A DNA stretch of 64,000 nucleotides from Flavobacteriales bacterium (GCA_020628935.1 JAHDEG010000009.1:62001-126000); one strand, 5' to 3'. Numbered from the stretch's first letter, positions 27,291 through 36,994 are shown. Numbers and translations: made by a program. The notes: generated by a model from the letters alone, not told the origin.

Positions 27291-29603
27291 ATGAACGATT
27301 TTCAAAACATAAAAAAACTATTAATTCCTTTATTGAAAGGAAGCCCAATTATAGCATTATGTATTGCCATTGCTGTTATGCTAGGATACAGATCTGTAAT
27401 GTACACAAACCCAACGTATGAAAGCACTGCAAAAATAAGATTGGATGATATTGGTCACGGAATTTCAAGTTCATCTCTTTATGAAGATTTTGATGTTTTC
27501 TCTAACGTTAATAAAATTGAAACGGAAGTTGAAGTTATAAAATCAAAAATGCTCATTGAAAAAACAGTCAAAAATTTAAACTGGCAAACAAGTTATTTTA
27601 GAAAAGGAAAAGTAAGAACAAGAGAATTATTCAATGATTGTCCTTTTGCAATAAGCATTACAAGCATTAATGAAAATTTAAAAAATCAACCTCTAGAAAT
27701 TCAAATTGTAACAGATAACACCTTTCTTTTAACTACTGATATAAACAATCCTTCAAATACCTTTAGCGGATCCTTCAACAAAAATTACAAATTAGACAAC
27801 ATAGAGTTTACTATTAATAAAAATGAAGAGTTACTTAATAGAAAAAAGGAGCAACATTTAATAGGTAAATATCAAGTAATTATTCACTCATTAGAAGGAT
27901 TAGTGGATAGAATTATATTACCAAATTTAGATGTTACTGCTGCCGACAAAGATGTTGCTGTTGTTCGATTATCATTTAAATCTGAAGTACCTGAAAAAAC
28001 CACACAATTTGTTAACACATTAGCTGAAACATATATATCTGATTATGTTGACAGTAGAAGGAAAGCTGCTGGTAAAACGGTATTATTTATTGACGAACAA
28101 TTGAAAGTAATTTCTCAAAAATTAGCTCAATCTGAAATCAATTTAGAGCAATATAAAAAGAAAAACGATGTAATAAATTTAAGACAAGAGTCTGAAACCG
28201 ATTTAAGAAAAATAGCACAATTAAAAATTCAACTAGCTAATCTGTTAATGAATGAAACTGCTTTAGATTCTTTAAACAACTATATAAACAACCCTGATGT
28301 AGACTTCCATAATCTTGCGCCTAACTTTCAAATGTTTAACGATTTATTATCAACCGAAATGATAAAAAAAATCGGCATGTATCAAGCAGAAAAAAAAGAT
28401 CTTCTTATTAAGTACACTCCTAACGAGCAAAAAGTGAAAGTTGTTGATCAAAAAATAAATGACTTAGTAAAGTATATTAAAGAAAGTATTTCTAACTCGA
28501 AACGAAACATAACAATAAAAAGAAAAGGTATTGAAGCATCAATTACCGAATCTCAAAAAGTATTTGAAAACCTCCCAACAAAAGAAAGAGAAATACTAAT
28601 TCTTAAAAGAGAGTTTGAATTAAATCAAAAAATATTCAATTTTTTAACAGAGAAAAAAACAGATGCAGATATTGCACAAGCAGCACACATTTCTTTTCAT
28701 AGAGTAATTGAAAGAGCATACAAACCCCTATCTCCTACTTCTCCTAAAAAAGAACTAACATTAATTATTGCAACATTACTAGGCTTTATAACGGGCATAA
28801 TAATTATTTACTCCAGAAAATTTATTGGAGGAAAAATTAGCACAAAAAGTGATCTTGAAACTGCTTCAGGATTATCTGTAATTGGAATTATAAAAAAAAT
28901 GTCCAAAAAAGAAACAGAAGAAAATGATAGTTTCTACACATTGGCAACCAATATAAAATTATTAAACAACCTAAAAAAACATGATACTATTACGGTTACA
29001 TCAACCCTAAAAGGTGAAGGAAAATCGTTCACCGCCCATAAACTAGCAAAAGCATTTGCAGCTATGAATTGGAAAACAATTATTGTTGATTTAAACTTAA
29101 AAAAACCTACACTTCACGAAGCATTTAAAACAACAAACGCCTTTGGCATTGAAGACATTATTTACAGAAACAATTCTTTAGAAGCTACTGTATTAAATAT
29201 TGAACCCAACCTTTCATTTTTACCAGCAGGCACAATAGAAAAACACTCTACCAGAACTATCAATACAGATGGGTTTAACAACTTATTAAACGAATTAAAA
29301 GAAAAATATGACTTAGTAATTTTAGACACTTCTGCTACAACAATATCTTTAGACGCAACAAGCTTAATGAAAGCAAGTCAACACTCTTTGTATGTTATAA
29401 AAGCAGATTTTACAAAAGGAGAATATTTAACACATGCCGATATTTTAAAAGAAAAATACGATATAAAAAATTTAAAATTAATTCTTAATGGAGTACATGC
29501 AGCAACTAGTTTAAACGGTGAGTATACGGGCAGTCAATTTGAGTACAACCAAAACAACAGTTTTAAAGCTACTATTAAACGGTATTTTAAATTTTACTTT
29601 TAA
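27291..29603 (+). CDS. Wzc-like polysaccharide co-polymerase / BY-kinase-family protein
   Basis: A 770-residue inner-membrane protein controlling chain length and export. The Wzz domain is flanked by two membrane helices (about 18-38 and 487-507), with a long periplasmic coiled coil (about 265-450) between. The cytoplasmic part is a BY-kinase-type P-loop domain: Walker A KGEGKSFT (574-581, K578) and Walker B LVILDTS (D679). Walker A' reads VDLNLKKP (599-606), where the usual DxDxR has become DxNxK, so kinase activity may be reduced. The tail has several tyrosines (GEYTGS, FEYN, RYFKFYF), the normal phosphorylation cluster. It is in operon with the export lipoprotein; no partner phosphatase gene is seen. 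Confidence 0.88.
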   Translation: MNDFQNIKKLLIPLLKGSPIIALCIAIAVMLGYRSVMYTNPTYESTAKIRLDDIGHGISSSSLYEDFDVFSNVNKIETEVEVIKSKMLIEKTVKNLNWQTSYFRKGKVRTRELFNDCPFAISITSINENLKNQPLEIQIVTDNTFLLTTDINNPSNTFSGSFNKNYKLDNIEFTINKNEELLNRKKEQHLIGKYQVIIHSLEGLVDRIILPNLDVTAADKDVAVVRLSFKSEVPEKTTQFVNTLAETYISDYVDSRRKAAGKTVLFIDEQLKVISQKLAQSEINLEQYKKKNDVINLRQESETDLRKIAQLKIQLANLLMNETALDSLNNYINNPDVDFHNLAPNFQMFNDLLSTEMIKKIGMYQAEKKDLLIKYTPNEQKVKVVDQKINDLVKYIKESISNSKRNITIKRKGIEASITESQKVFENLPTKEREILILKREFELNQKIFNFLTEKKTDADIAQAAHISFHRVIERAYKPLSPTSPKKELTLIIATLLGFITGIIIIYSRKFIGGKISTKSDLETASGLSVIGIIKKMSKKETEENDSFYTLATNIKLLNNLKKHDTITVTSTLKGEGKSFTAHKLAKAFAAMNWKTIIVDLNLKKPTLHEAFKTTNAFGIEDIIYRNNSLEATVLNIEPNLSFLPAGTIEKHSTRTINTDGFNNLLNELKEKYDLVILDTSATTISLDATSLMKASQHSLYVIKADFTKGEYLTHADILKEKYDIKNLKLILNGVHAATSLNGEYTGSQFEYNQNNSFKATIKRYFKFYF

Positions 29604-30875
29604 ATGCTAAAAACAATAAAAAATATAAATAGTAAACATGGCAACAAGTTATTTACACTTGGTGATCAAGCTATTGTTAGCGGAGGTAATTTTTTACTAG
29701 GTATTTATCTTGCAAAAACATTAGGCTTAGATGTATTCGGAAAGTATACCTTAGCCTACCTATGCATATTATTTGCAAGTAGCTTGCAACAAGCATTTAT
29801 AATTGCACCAATTCAATCATTATCTGCTCTTTTAAATAAAGAAGAAAAAGAAAATTACATAAAAAACAACAGTATTATTCAATTTCTATTTTCAATACTA
29901 GCAGCAACAACAACAATATTATTTATTGCAATCACCGGATTTGCCTCATTAAATAGTTCATTCTTAGAACTTAGTATACTTGGCTTATTTATTTTTTTCT
30001 TTTTAATAAACGATTACACAAGAAAAGTATACTATGTAAAAAATAATATTTTAATGGCAATTGCATTAGACATAACTACATATGTAGTTTTGTTTATCGC
30101 ACTATTTACCTTAAATCAATTTCAACTATTAAACTTTAAAACAGCGCTGATAACGTTAACTATTTCATATGCTTTTTTTATCGTATTTAACTTACATTTA
30201 AGCGTTCCTAAAAAAATAAACACACCAGAACTTAAAGCAACAACTATTAAAAACTGGAACTATTCAAAGTGGCTAGTAGGCACATCTGTTTTACAATGGT
30301 TATCAGGTAATTTCTTTCTAATATCTGCAAACACAATACTCGGAGCAACAGCTGTTGGAGCCGTTAAAATTGTGCAAAACATAATAGGAGTGTTACATAT
30401 ATTATTTTTAGCAATAGAAAATAAAATACCTGTCGAAGCTTCCAACGTTTATGCAAAAAAAGGCATAAAAGGATTAACTACGTTTCTAAAAAAAATAGCA
30501 ATACAAGGCCTATTACTAACCCTGCTTACTGTTGCCGCATTAAGTCTATGTGGAGACTTTATTATAACTCAATTATACGGAATAGAGTATAAACAATACA
30601 GCAGTCTGTTTTACAGTTTCTCAATACTATATATAATAATATTTTTAGGGATGATTTTACGCTACGCTATTAGAACATTAGAAAAAACACAGTTCATTTT
30701 CGGAGCTTATGTTATAAGTGCAATTTTTAGTGTTTTAAGCGCAAACTTTATAATTAACACCTATGGCATTCAAGGAGTAGTTCTTGGCTTTATACTTACA
30801 CAAGTAATTATGCAACTCTACTTTATTTTCGGACTTAAAAAAGAAATTTCAATCGCATGGAAATCATTCATTTAA
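29604..30875 (+). CDS. Polysaccharide flippase (Wzx-like)
   Basis: A 423-residue polytopic membrane protein with about 12 hydrophobic segments, starting directly at the stop of the co-polymerase gene. The N-terminal segment LFTLGDQAIVSGGNFLLGIYLAKTLG...YTLAYL has the typical pattern of MOP-superfamily oligosaccharide flippases (GxxNFLLGIxLA). It would move the lipid-linked repeat unit across the inner membrane. The 3' end overlaps the following glycosyltransferase gene by 19 bp, so translation is probably coupled. Confidence 0.85.
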   Translation: MLKTIKNINSKHGNKLFTLGDQAIVSGGNFLLGIYLAKTLGLDVFGKYTLAYLCILFASSLQQAFIIAPIQSLSALLNKEEKENYIKNNSIIQFLFSILAATTTILFIAITGFASLNSSFLELSILGLFIFFFLINDYTRKVYYVKNNILMAIALDITTYVVLFIALFTLNQFQLLNFKTALITLTISYAFFIVFNLHLSVPKKINTPELKATTIKNWNYSKWLVGTSVLQWLSGNFFLISANTILGATAVGAVKIVQNIIGVLHILFLAIENKIPVEASNVYAKKGIKGLTTFLKKIAIQGLLLTLLTVAALSLCGDFIITQLYGIEYKQYSSLFYSFSILYIIIFLGMILRYAIRTLEKTQFIFGAYVISAIFSVLSANFIINTYGIQGVVLGFILTQVIMQLYFIFGLKKEISIAWKSFI

Positions 30876-31984
30876 TACTTGGAAAAGCAAATCCCAATAG
30901 AATGAATGGGGTTAACAAGGTAGTAAATAGCTTAGCTAGTTATCAAACCGAAATTACAAATAATGTAAGTGTTTGGGGTGTAACGAAAGATCTATCAAAA
31001 AATTACCCTAAAAGAAACTACAACACAGAACTATTTAAAGCTAAACCAAATCCGTTTCAAATAAACGCATCACTTAAAAAGGCAATTATAAATACCAGTA
31101 ACAAAACTGTTTTTCATTTACACGGAGGCTTTATCCCTATATACTTTAGTTTAGCTAAGTTTTTAAAAAAGCACAATAAAAAATTCATTTTAACGCCTCA
31201 CGGAGCTTACAATACCAAAGCACTTGAAAAAAGTAAATGGATTAAAAAAATATACTTTAACCTATTCGAAAAAACACTAATAAAAAATGCTCAAACTGTA
31301 CACCTTATCGGACAAAGCGAGGTTGACGCACTAAATACAATACTGCCTAAAAAAAATAAAATACTCATCCCTAATGGTCAAGCACCAAACACACAACAAT
31401 TACAGTCTATTAATTCAAAAAACGAAAAAATAGTATTTGGCTTTTGCGGAAGGATAGATATCGAAACCAAAGGACTTGATTTACTTTTAAATGGGTTTAA
31501 CCAATTTTTACAACAACACCCAAATAAAGCAACACTAAGAATTATAGGAGGAGATGGTGAAATAGAAACATTAAAAAAACACATTAAAAAACTAAATATT
31601 ACTAAGAGCGTAGAACTAACAGGTAAAAAATTTGATACCGAAAAAATGAATTTAATTTCAAATATGGATGTCTTTTTTCACCCTTCTAGGAACGAAGGAT
31701 TGCCAGGCGCTGTTTTAGAAGCCGCATCTGTAGCTGTACCTTGCGTTGTTAGCCAACAAAGCAATATGAAAGAATACATAATTAAACATAACGCAGGAAT
31801 TGGATTACCAAAAAACAACGCACAAAACGTTGGTAATGCTATGCTCAACCTTTATCTAAAATGGCAAAAAAACAACATAAATAAAATTGGAAACAACGCT
31901 AAAAACATGGTTGAAACCGAATTTAGCTGGCACAAAATCGCGAACACATTTATAAAAGAATATCACAAAATATTAGTGCATTAA
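30857..31984 (+). CDS. GT4-family glycosyltransferase
   Basis: A 375-residue cytoplasmic GT-B enzyme. N-terminal domain: HLILGKANPNRMNGVNKVVNSLA and HLHGGF; C-terminal nucleotide-sugar domain: FGFCGRIDIETKGLDLLLNGF, RIIGGDGEIETLKKHIKKL and the donor-binding FFHPSRNEGLPGAVLEAASVAVP (EGLPGAVLEA replaces the usual EGxGLxxxEA). The donor and acceptor sugars cannot be told. It overlaps the flippase gene by 19 bp. Confidence 0.88.
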   Translation: MEIIHLILGKANPNRMNGVNKVVNSLASYQTEITNNVSVWGVTKDLSKNYPKRNYNTELFKAKPNPFQINASLKKAIINTSNKTVFHLHGGFIPIYFSLAKFLKKHNKKFILTPHGAYNTKALEKSKWIKKIYFNLFEKTLIKNAQTVHLIGQSEVDALNTILPKKNKILIPNGQAPNTQQLQSINSKNEKIVFGFCGRIDIETKGLDLLLNGFNQFLQQHPNKATLRIIGGDGEIETLKKHIKKLNITKSVELTGKKFDTEKMNLISNMDVFFHPSRNEGLPGAVLEAASVAVPCVVSQQSNMKEYIIKHNAGIGLPKNNAQNVGNAMLNLYLKWQKNNINKIGNNAKNMVETEFSWHKIANTFIKEYHKILVH

Positions 31985-31997
31985 AACAAACCAAAAC

Positions 31998-33242
31998 ATA
32001 GTAAATAAGAACACGTTTATAGTTCTAATTTTAATACTCAGTCTTAAAATACTCGGTTATTTCACACTCACTGAAAACATTGCAGTAACCCGAGTTTTAA
32101 AAGTACTCATAAGAACAGGTATGACCGCCTGGATATGGTTAATTTACAAGAAAATAATAAGTAGCGGAAAACCAGCATCATTTAAAAAAGAAAACACTTT
32201 AGCATATCTATTTTATGGCTTATATCTATTATTAGGCTTAGCCTCTGTACTTTGGTCCACTAATCCAGGCTATTCAATGCTTCAGCTTATCATGAACTTA
32301 GAAAGCCTTGCTTTTGTAGTAATTTTTGTAAAAACCATCGTGTTAATTCAACACTATTTTCCAGAAATTAAACTTACGTTCGCAAAAATTTTTGGGCCTG
32401 CAGTTTTTCTAATTCTTTTAGGCTTTGTAATTGGCCTTTATATCGATCCAGACACTTTTTACCGACTTACGCATGGCGGAGAGGAAGCGCGCCTTGGCGG
32501 ATTTTTAATGAACCCAAATGAGTTGGGCATGCTTGCTGTTGTAGGCATGTCTTGCTGTATTATAAATGTATTTGACGAGCATCATAAAAAATTCAATATT
32601 TTCATGCTCTTGGTTATGCTATATGCGCTTATTCTTACCGGCTCAAGATCTTCTCTCATTGGCTTCTTTTTAATTGTATTTTATTTCGTGTTAAAATCTA
32701 AAAACAATACCCTCAAAATTTCAATACTCATTGGTGCTATTTTAGCAATACCAGTTGTAGTACAAACCATTTTTATTAAGCAAGGAGATATAGAAGAAGT
32801 ACTAAGCATGACTGGCCGATTACCTTTTTGGAAGGCACTTTTAACCGAAGGATTACCCAAACAACCGTATTTCGGATTTGGTTTTATGCGAATAGCCAAC
32901 ACAGAGTCATTTCAAAGTGTACACACCTATGCCGGTAAAATGACTCACAACACATTTATACAAGTTTTAATGAATTTGGGTTTTGTAGGATTTACAATTG
33001 TTTTGTTACAAATGACGTTTACTTTAAGAGGCTTTTTTAAATCAAACAATAAAGAAATAAAGACTTTTTTTGTAGGAGTATTTATACCCATTTTAATAAA
33101 CTCATTTACAGAGTTCGGAATTTTTGGAGAAACCAATTATGGAATTTTATTCTACCAATTTCTAATTCTAATTTTTGTATTCTCTTATGATGAAAACCTC
33201 AGCTTAAAGAATAAAATTGCATTAGCGGCAGGAAATAAATAA
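31998..33242 (+). CDS. O-antigen polymerase/ligase-type membrane protein (Wzy-like), start uncertain
   Basis: A polytopic protein with about ten membrane segments, a large periplasmic loop (GEEARLGGFLMNPNELGMLAVVGMSC) and the Wzy/WaaL-like segments LTGSRSSLIGFFLI and MTHNTFIQVLMNLGF. It would polymerise the repeat units. The first ATG is at 32121 (373 residues). The same frame is open back to a TAG at 31974, and the upstream codons encode an additional hydrophobic helix (NTFIVLILILSLKILGYF) and a second one spanning the ATG, but contain no ATG, GTG or TTG. I place the start tentatively at an ATA codon (31998); a non-standard start, a mutated start codon or true initiation at 32121 are all possible. 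Confidence 0.7.
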   Translation: MVNKNTFIVLILILSLKILGYFTLTENIAVTRVLKVLIRTGMTAWIWLIYKKIISSGKPASFKKENTLAYLFYGLYLLLGLASVLWSTNPGYSMLQLIMNLESLAFVVIFVKTIVLIQHYFPEIKLTFAKIFGPAVFLILLGFVIGLYIDPDTFYRLTHGGEEARLGGFLMNPNELGMLAVVGMSCCIINVFDEHHKKFNIFMLLVMLYALILTGSRSSLIGFFLIVFYFVLKSKNNTLKISILIGAILAIPVVVQTIFIKQGDIEEVLSMTGRLPFWKALLTEGLPKQPYFGFGFMRIANTESFQSVHTYAGKMTHNTFIQVLMNLGFVGFTIVLLQMTFTLRGFFKSNNKEIKTFFVGVFIPILINSFTEFGIFGETNYGILFYQFLILIFVFSYDENLSLKNKIALAAGNK

Positions 33243-33410
33243 AAATCGACATACGCTTACTATAATACCAGCTATTTTACTTTCTAAACCTAAGTGCAGC
33301 CAAGTGATCTACTCGCATGGCTCGCAGCTTCTTGGTTTTACTAAAGGTTTAAATGCGTAAACTAACTGCTATTCTAGAAGGCCAAACTCTAATCCGCGAC
33401 AATTAAAAAT

Positions 33411-33442
33411 TCCCAAAATGAGAAATTTGTCTATAAAAGATA
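33411..33442 (+). promoter_or_regulatory. Upstream activating palindromes, site B
   Basis: TCCCAAAATGAGA (33411-33423) is a clear copy of the 13-bp motif. A second, degenerate copy TCTATAAAAGATA (33430-33442) follows 19 bp later. The distal site lies 98 bp before the -24 GG, one helical turn further than at the other four promoters. Confidence 0.6.
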
Positions 33443-33506
33443 ATCACCAGTATTTCAGAAAAAACATAAATAACTGAAGGTCATTTAGTTAAATAAAAAT
33501 TAGGTG

Positions 33507-33523
33507 TTGGTACATTCTTCGCA
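33507..33523 (+). promoter_or_regulatory. Sigma-54 promoter B
   Basis: TTGGTAC...TCGCA with GG (33509-33510), exactly ten bases, then GC (33521-33522): a full match to the -24/-12 rule and the best of the five. The ATG at 33547 follows by 26 bp. Confidence 0.7.
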
Positions 33524-33546
33524 TTAGTATATTCAAAGCGAAAGAA

Positions 33547-36210
33547 ATGAAAAACCAAATCCTTCTAACAGACATTAAAATAGTTCTTAAAACTATTGTA
33601 GCAGAAAATGTAGAATTATTCTTTTTCGACCCACACAACCAATTGGTAGAAAACACAACGCTAAGTAAACAAGTGTTAAAGTCAGAAAAAACGAGTAAAG
33701 TTTTGGTTACATTCAAAAAAGAGGTCTCTGTTTACAAAAACATATCATTAAATGAATTTGATTACATCATTTCTTTCGATGGAAAGTTAACACAAGAAGT
33801 TCATTCTAAAAACAATAGTTTCTCATATATTAATAACACCAACAAAAGTATAAGATGGATATTTCCAAACAATCTAAAAACACCAACATTTCTTAACCTT
33901 TTTAACACTTCATCCTTAAAAGCTAAAATTTACAAAGCGTTAACAAAAATAGCTTTTGCATGTAATCTAAAGTCATTAATATCTTCAGGCGAGTTTGTAT
34001 TATACTCCAAAAAACAACTTAAGATTAACAAATTACTAAACAACAATCAATTTAGTAATTACTCTATTTTCACAGGAACAGTTGGACCAAACAGAAAAGC
34101 AATTATCGAGTTAAACAACAACGAAAAAACAGAACATTTTATTAAACTACCACTAAGTAAAAAAGCACAACAATTAATTAATCACGAATTAAGCTTTTTA
34201 AAATATTTAGAGACAAAAAAACTCGACTTAATAGAAACACCGGTAGTTAGCAAACACCTCGGACAAAAAGAACTAACATCTAACGTAAAAAACAACTCCT
34301 CTAAATCTGTATCTAAAATAAGTCAAGTTCATTTTAATGCTTTAGAAGAATTGTATTCCAAATCTGTAATACACCAACAACTTCGATGGAACAACTTACT
34401 TAAAGACATTAATTTAAATATACATTCAGCACAAAAAGCAAACAAAAAAGAAACAAACAATATCCTTTCTAAACTTGTAGAACTTAAAAACAGAATCAAC
34501 CCAAGTCAACAACTTGCATTCGGCATTTGCCATAACGACTTTACCCCTTGGAACACCTATGTATGTAATAATAAATTACAAGTATACGATTGGGAACTAG
34601 CTAGCAAATCAATGCCTTTATTATTTGATCTTTTTCACTTTATTTTTCAAAACGAAGTATTAGTAAACAGATCTAGTATTGAGCAAATTAATCTAAAAAT
34701 TGAAAAAACACTAGCTAATAAAACAATTAAGCGTTTAGTTAAAAGAAACAATATAAATGTTAGATTAAACTACCAGTTATATTTACTACACAACATTGCA
34801 TACTACACAAACATATATGCAAAACAAGAGAACCTACACACACAAGCATACTGGCTACTTTCTATTTGGGAGCAAGCACTTACTCTTGAATTGAATAAAC
34901 ATAATGTAACTACAAGCAGAGAAGACCTCATAGTATCTTTAAATAAATTTTTATCAAAAAAACCGCACGCATTTTTAAAGTTTCATGAACAAGTATTTAC
35001 AAACGTTAAAGAAAGCTCTGACTTAGATATTTTAGTAAACAAAAAAGACATTAACTCCATCATCAAATTTTGTAAAAATCAATATGTTGTTAACAGCTCT
35101 ACTGTACATAAAAGATCGTTCATGACAACTCTCGAATTAAAATTAAATGACGGCAGGTTTCTAAGCCTAGATTTAATTCACAAATTCAAAAGAAAAACAC
35201 TTGTAATGATGGATGGTAAAACAGCACTTAAAGCAGCAAAATTAAATCCATTCGGAATTTCAGTTCCGGTTCCGGCACACGATTTTGAGTACACCTTTTT
35301 ATTTTACACGCTCAACAACGCAGCTATTCCTAAAAAGTATAAAGAGTTTTTTCTAAATATGAATGCAAAAGCAATTCAAGAAATAGAAAACCACATGCAC
35401 GTGAAATACGATTTATTCGGATTAAACTTAAAAAATATCCTAAACAACAATTTAGAATTCAGAAATATTATTGAGCATAATATTGAAAACGATAAAGCTA
35501 ACTTTAGCTTAAAAGGCATACAAAACAAAATCTCTTACCTATTTGACAGCGTAAAAAACATCAAAAATAGAAGAGGCTTTATAGTTACTTTTAGCGGTGT
35601 TGATGGCGCAGGAAAGTCTACTATTATAGAATCTTTAAAGCTTCAAATCGCACGTAAGTACCGTAAAAAAGTTATAGTTATAAGACATCGCCCGTCTTTA
35701 CTACCTATAATAAGCTCTTTTAAATACGGAAAAAAAGAAGCTGAAAAAAGAACAACACATAAACTACCTAGAACAGGTACAAATAAAAACAAATTGTCAT
35801 CATTATTACGTTTTTCATACTACTATTTAGATTATGTAATTGGTCAATTTTACATTCAGGCAAAATACGTTTTAAGAGGATATGTGGTATTGTATGATCG
35901 TTACTACTTCGACTTTATTAACGATGCAAAACGGTCAAACATTCAACTACCAGCAGCATTACCTAAGTTTTTATACCGTTTTATTTTAAAACCTAAATTA
36001 AACATTTTCTTACACGCTAAACCTGAAGTAATACTGAGCAGAAAACAAGAACTGAACGAAATAGCAATAAAAACGCTAACAAATAAATACATACACCTAT
36101 TCAATGAGTTTGATAGCCGCTTTAAAGACTCTAACTATAGAAGTATTGAAAATATCGAGCAAGAAAAAACAGTAAACAAGTTACTAGATGAGTTATCTGA
36201 TGCTGCATAA
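33547..36210 (+). CDS. Three-domain protein: APH-like kinase, nucleotidyltransferase-like and thymidylate-kinase-like domains
   Basis: An 887-residue protein of unknown function. Residues of about 175-470 have an aminoglycoside-phosphotransferase/choline-kinase-like core, with HNDFTPWN (329-336) as catalytic loop and YDWE (D348) as metal-binding motif. Residues of about 475-660 resemble a nucleotidyltransferase, with SDLDILV (D492, D494) and a later LDLI Asp. Residues of about 675-885 are a thymidylate-kinase-like P-loop domain, with SGVDGAGKST (683-692) and YDRYYFDF. The N-terminal roughly 170 residues match nothing I know. All active-site motifs look intact, so it is probably a real multi-enzyme that phosphorylates or activates a sugar, lipid or polyol for the exopolysaccharide. 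It opens the second exopolysaccharide operon. Confidence 0.75.
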   Translation: MKNQILLTDIKIVLKTIVAENVELFFFDPHNQLVENTTLSKQVLKSEKTSKVLVTFKKEVSVYKNISLNEFDYIISFDGKLTQEVHSKNNSFSYINNTNKSIRWIFPNNLKTPTFLNLFNTSSLKAKIYKALTKIAFACNLKSLISSGEFVLYSKKQLKINKLLNNNQFSNYSIFTGTVGPNRKAIIELNNNEKTEHFIKLPLSKKAQQLINHELSFLKYLETKKLDLIETPVVSKHLGQKELTSNVKNNSSKSVSKISQVHFNALEELYSKSVIHQQLRWNNLLKDINLNIHSAQKANKKETNNILSKLVELKNRINPSQQLAFGICHNDFTPWNTYVCNNKLQVYDWELASKSMPLLFDLFHFIFQNEVLVNRSSIEQINLKIEKTLANKTIKRLVKRNNINVRLNYQLYLLHNIAYYTNIYAKQENLHTQAYWLLSIWEQALTLELNKHNVTTSREDLIVSLNKFLSKKPHAFLKFHEQVFTNVKESSDLDILVNKKDINSIIKFCKNQYVVNSSTVHKRSFMTTLELKLNDGRFLSLDLIHKFKRKTLVMMDGKTALKAAKLNPFGISVPVPAHDFEYTFLFYTLNNAAIPKKYKEFFLNMNAKAIQEIENHMHVKYDLFGLNLKNILNNNLEFRNIIEHNIENDKANFSLKGIQNKISYLFDSVKNIKNRRGFIVTFSGVDGAGKSTIIESLKLQIARKYRKKVIVIRHRPSLLPIISSFKYGKKEAEKRTTHKLPRTGTNKNKLSSLLRFSYYYLDYVIGQFYIQAKYVLRGYVVLYDRYYFDFINDAKRSNIQLPAALPKFLYRFILKPKLNIFLHAKPEVILSRKQELNEIAIKTLTNKYIHLFNEFDSRFKDSNYRSIENIEQEKTVNKLLDELSDAA

Positions 36211-36244
36211 TTACAATTTAAATTAAGATAGAATAAAGTACATT

Positions 36245-36982
36245 ATGAAAAAGCTCCTTGAAAAAATAATACAAAAAAGAAACCCTAATTTCTCATTTGA
36301 CTGCAGCTTACCGTTAACTGTTATATTAGCTTTAGCTATTGAAAAAGGTTTTTCTATACTTAGATCGTACAAACTATTGTTGAGACTCTACTGGCCTAAC
36401 AAATTATTTTTAGGCAAACGTGTACAGTTTTTCAATATACAAAACATACAACTCGGTAAATGGACAAAACTTGGCGATTATTGTTACTTAAGCGCTCTTG
36501 GTAAAGGAAAGTTAAGCTTAGGTGATAACGTTGGCATTGGCGCACATAGTAGAATAATTATATCCACATCTTTTCAAAACATCGGAGAACATATTACCAT
36601 TGGTAATAATGTTGGCATTGGTGAATTTGCATACTTAGGTGGTGCAGGAGGATTAACAATAGGCAATGACTGTATAGTTGGTCAATATTTTAGTTGCCAC
36701 CCAGAAAATCACAATTATAAAAACACAAACCTCAAAATTAGAGCGCAAGGAGTTAACAGAAAAGGCATTTTTATTGGTGAAAACTGTTGGATAGGATCTA
36801 AAGTAACCATACTTGATGGCGTTACTATAGGTAACAACTGTATTATCGCTGCAGGTGCTGTGGTAAACAAAAATATGCCAAACAATTGCATTATTGGAGG
36901 AGTACCCGCCAAAGTAATTAAACAAATTGATGCCAAAAACATCAGCGAAGAAAAAAAGTACAAACTATCAATTAGCATATAA
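36245..36982 (+). CDS. Left-handed beta-helix (hexapeptide) acyltransferase
   Basis: A 245-residue protein with many hexapeptide repeats (LGDNVGIGAHSRI, IGNNVGIGEFAYLG, IGNDCIVGQYFSCHPENHNY, IGENCWIGSKVTILDGVTIGNNCIIAAGAVV), the fold of serine-acetyltransferase/WcaF-like O-acetyltransferases. His in SCHPENHNY is the likely catalytic base region. It ends GGVPAKVIKQI as usual for the family. It would acetylate a sugar of the exopolysaccharide unit. It lies 34 bp after the three-domain gene and 12 bp before a glycosyltransferase gene. Confidence 0.88.
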   Translation: MKKLLEKIIQKRNPNFSFDCSLPLTVILALAIEKGFSILRSYKLLLRLYWPNKLFLGKRVQFFNIQNIQLGKWTKLGDYCYLSALGKGKLSLGDNVGIGAHSRIIISTSFQNIGEHITIGNNVGIGEFAYLGGAGGLTIGNDCIVGQYFSCHPENHNYKNTNLKIRAQGVNRKGIFIGENCWIGSKVTILDGVTIGNNCIIAAGAVVNKNMPNNCIIGGVPAKVIKQIDAKNISEEKKYKLSISI

Positions 36983-36994
36983 AAATACATCCTT

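Larger units (their letters stand above)
33243..33546. other. Intergenic region with nested inverted repeats and sigma-54 control elements
   Basis: About 304 bp without a gene. Positions 33252-33359 contain nested arms: TACGC/GCGTA (33252-33256, 33355-33359), AAACCT/AGGTTT (33286-33291, 33345-33350) and CCAAG/CTTGG (33300-33304, 33331-33335), which could fold as one long imperfect hairpin and end the upstream unit. Downstream are activator sites (33411-33442) and a promoter (33507-33523). Confidence 0.5.
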
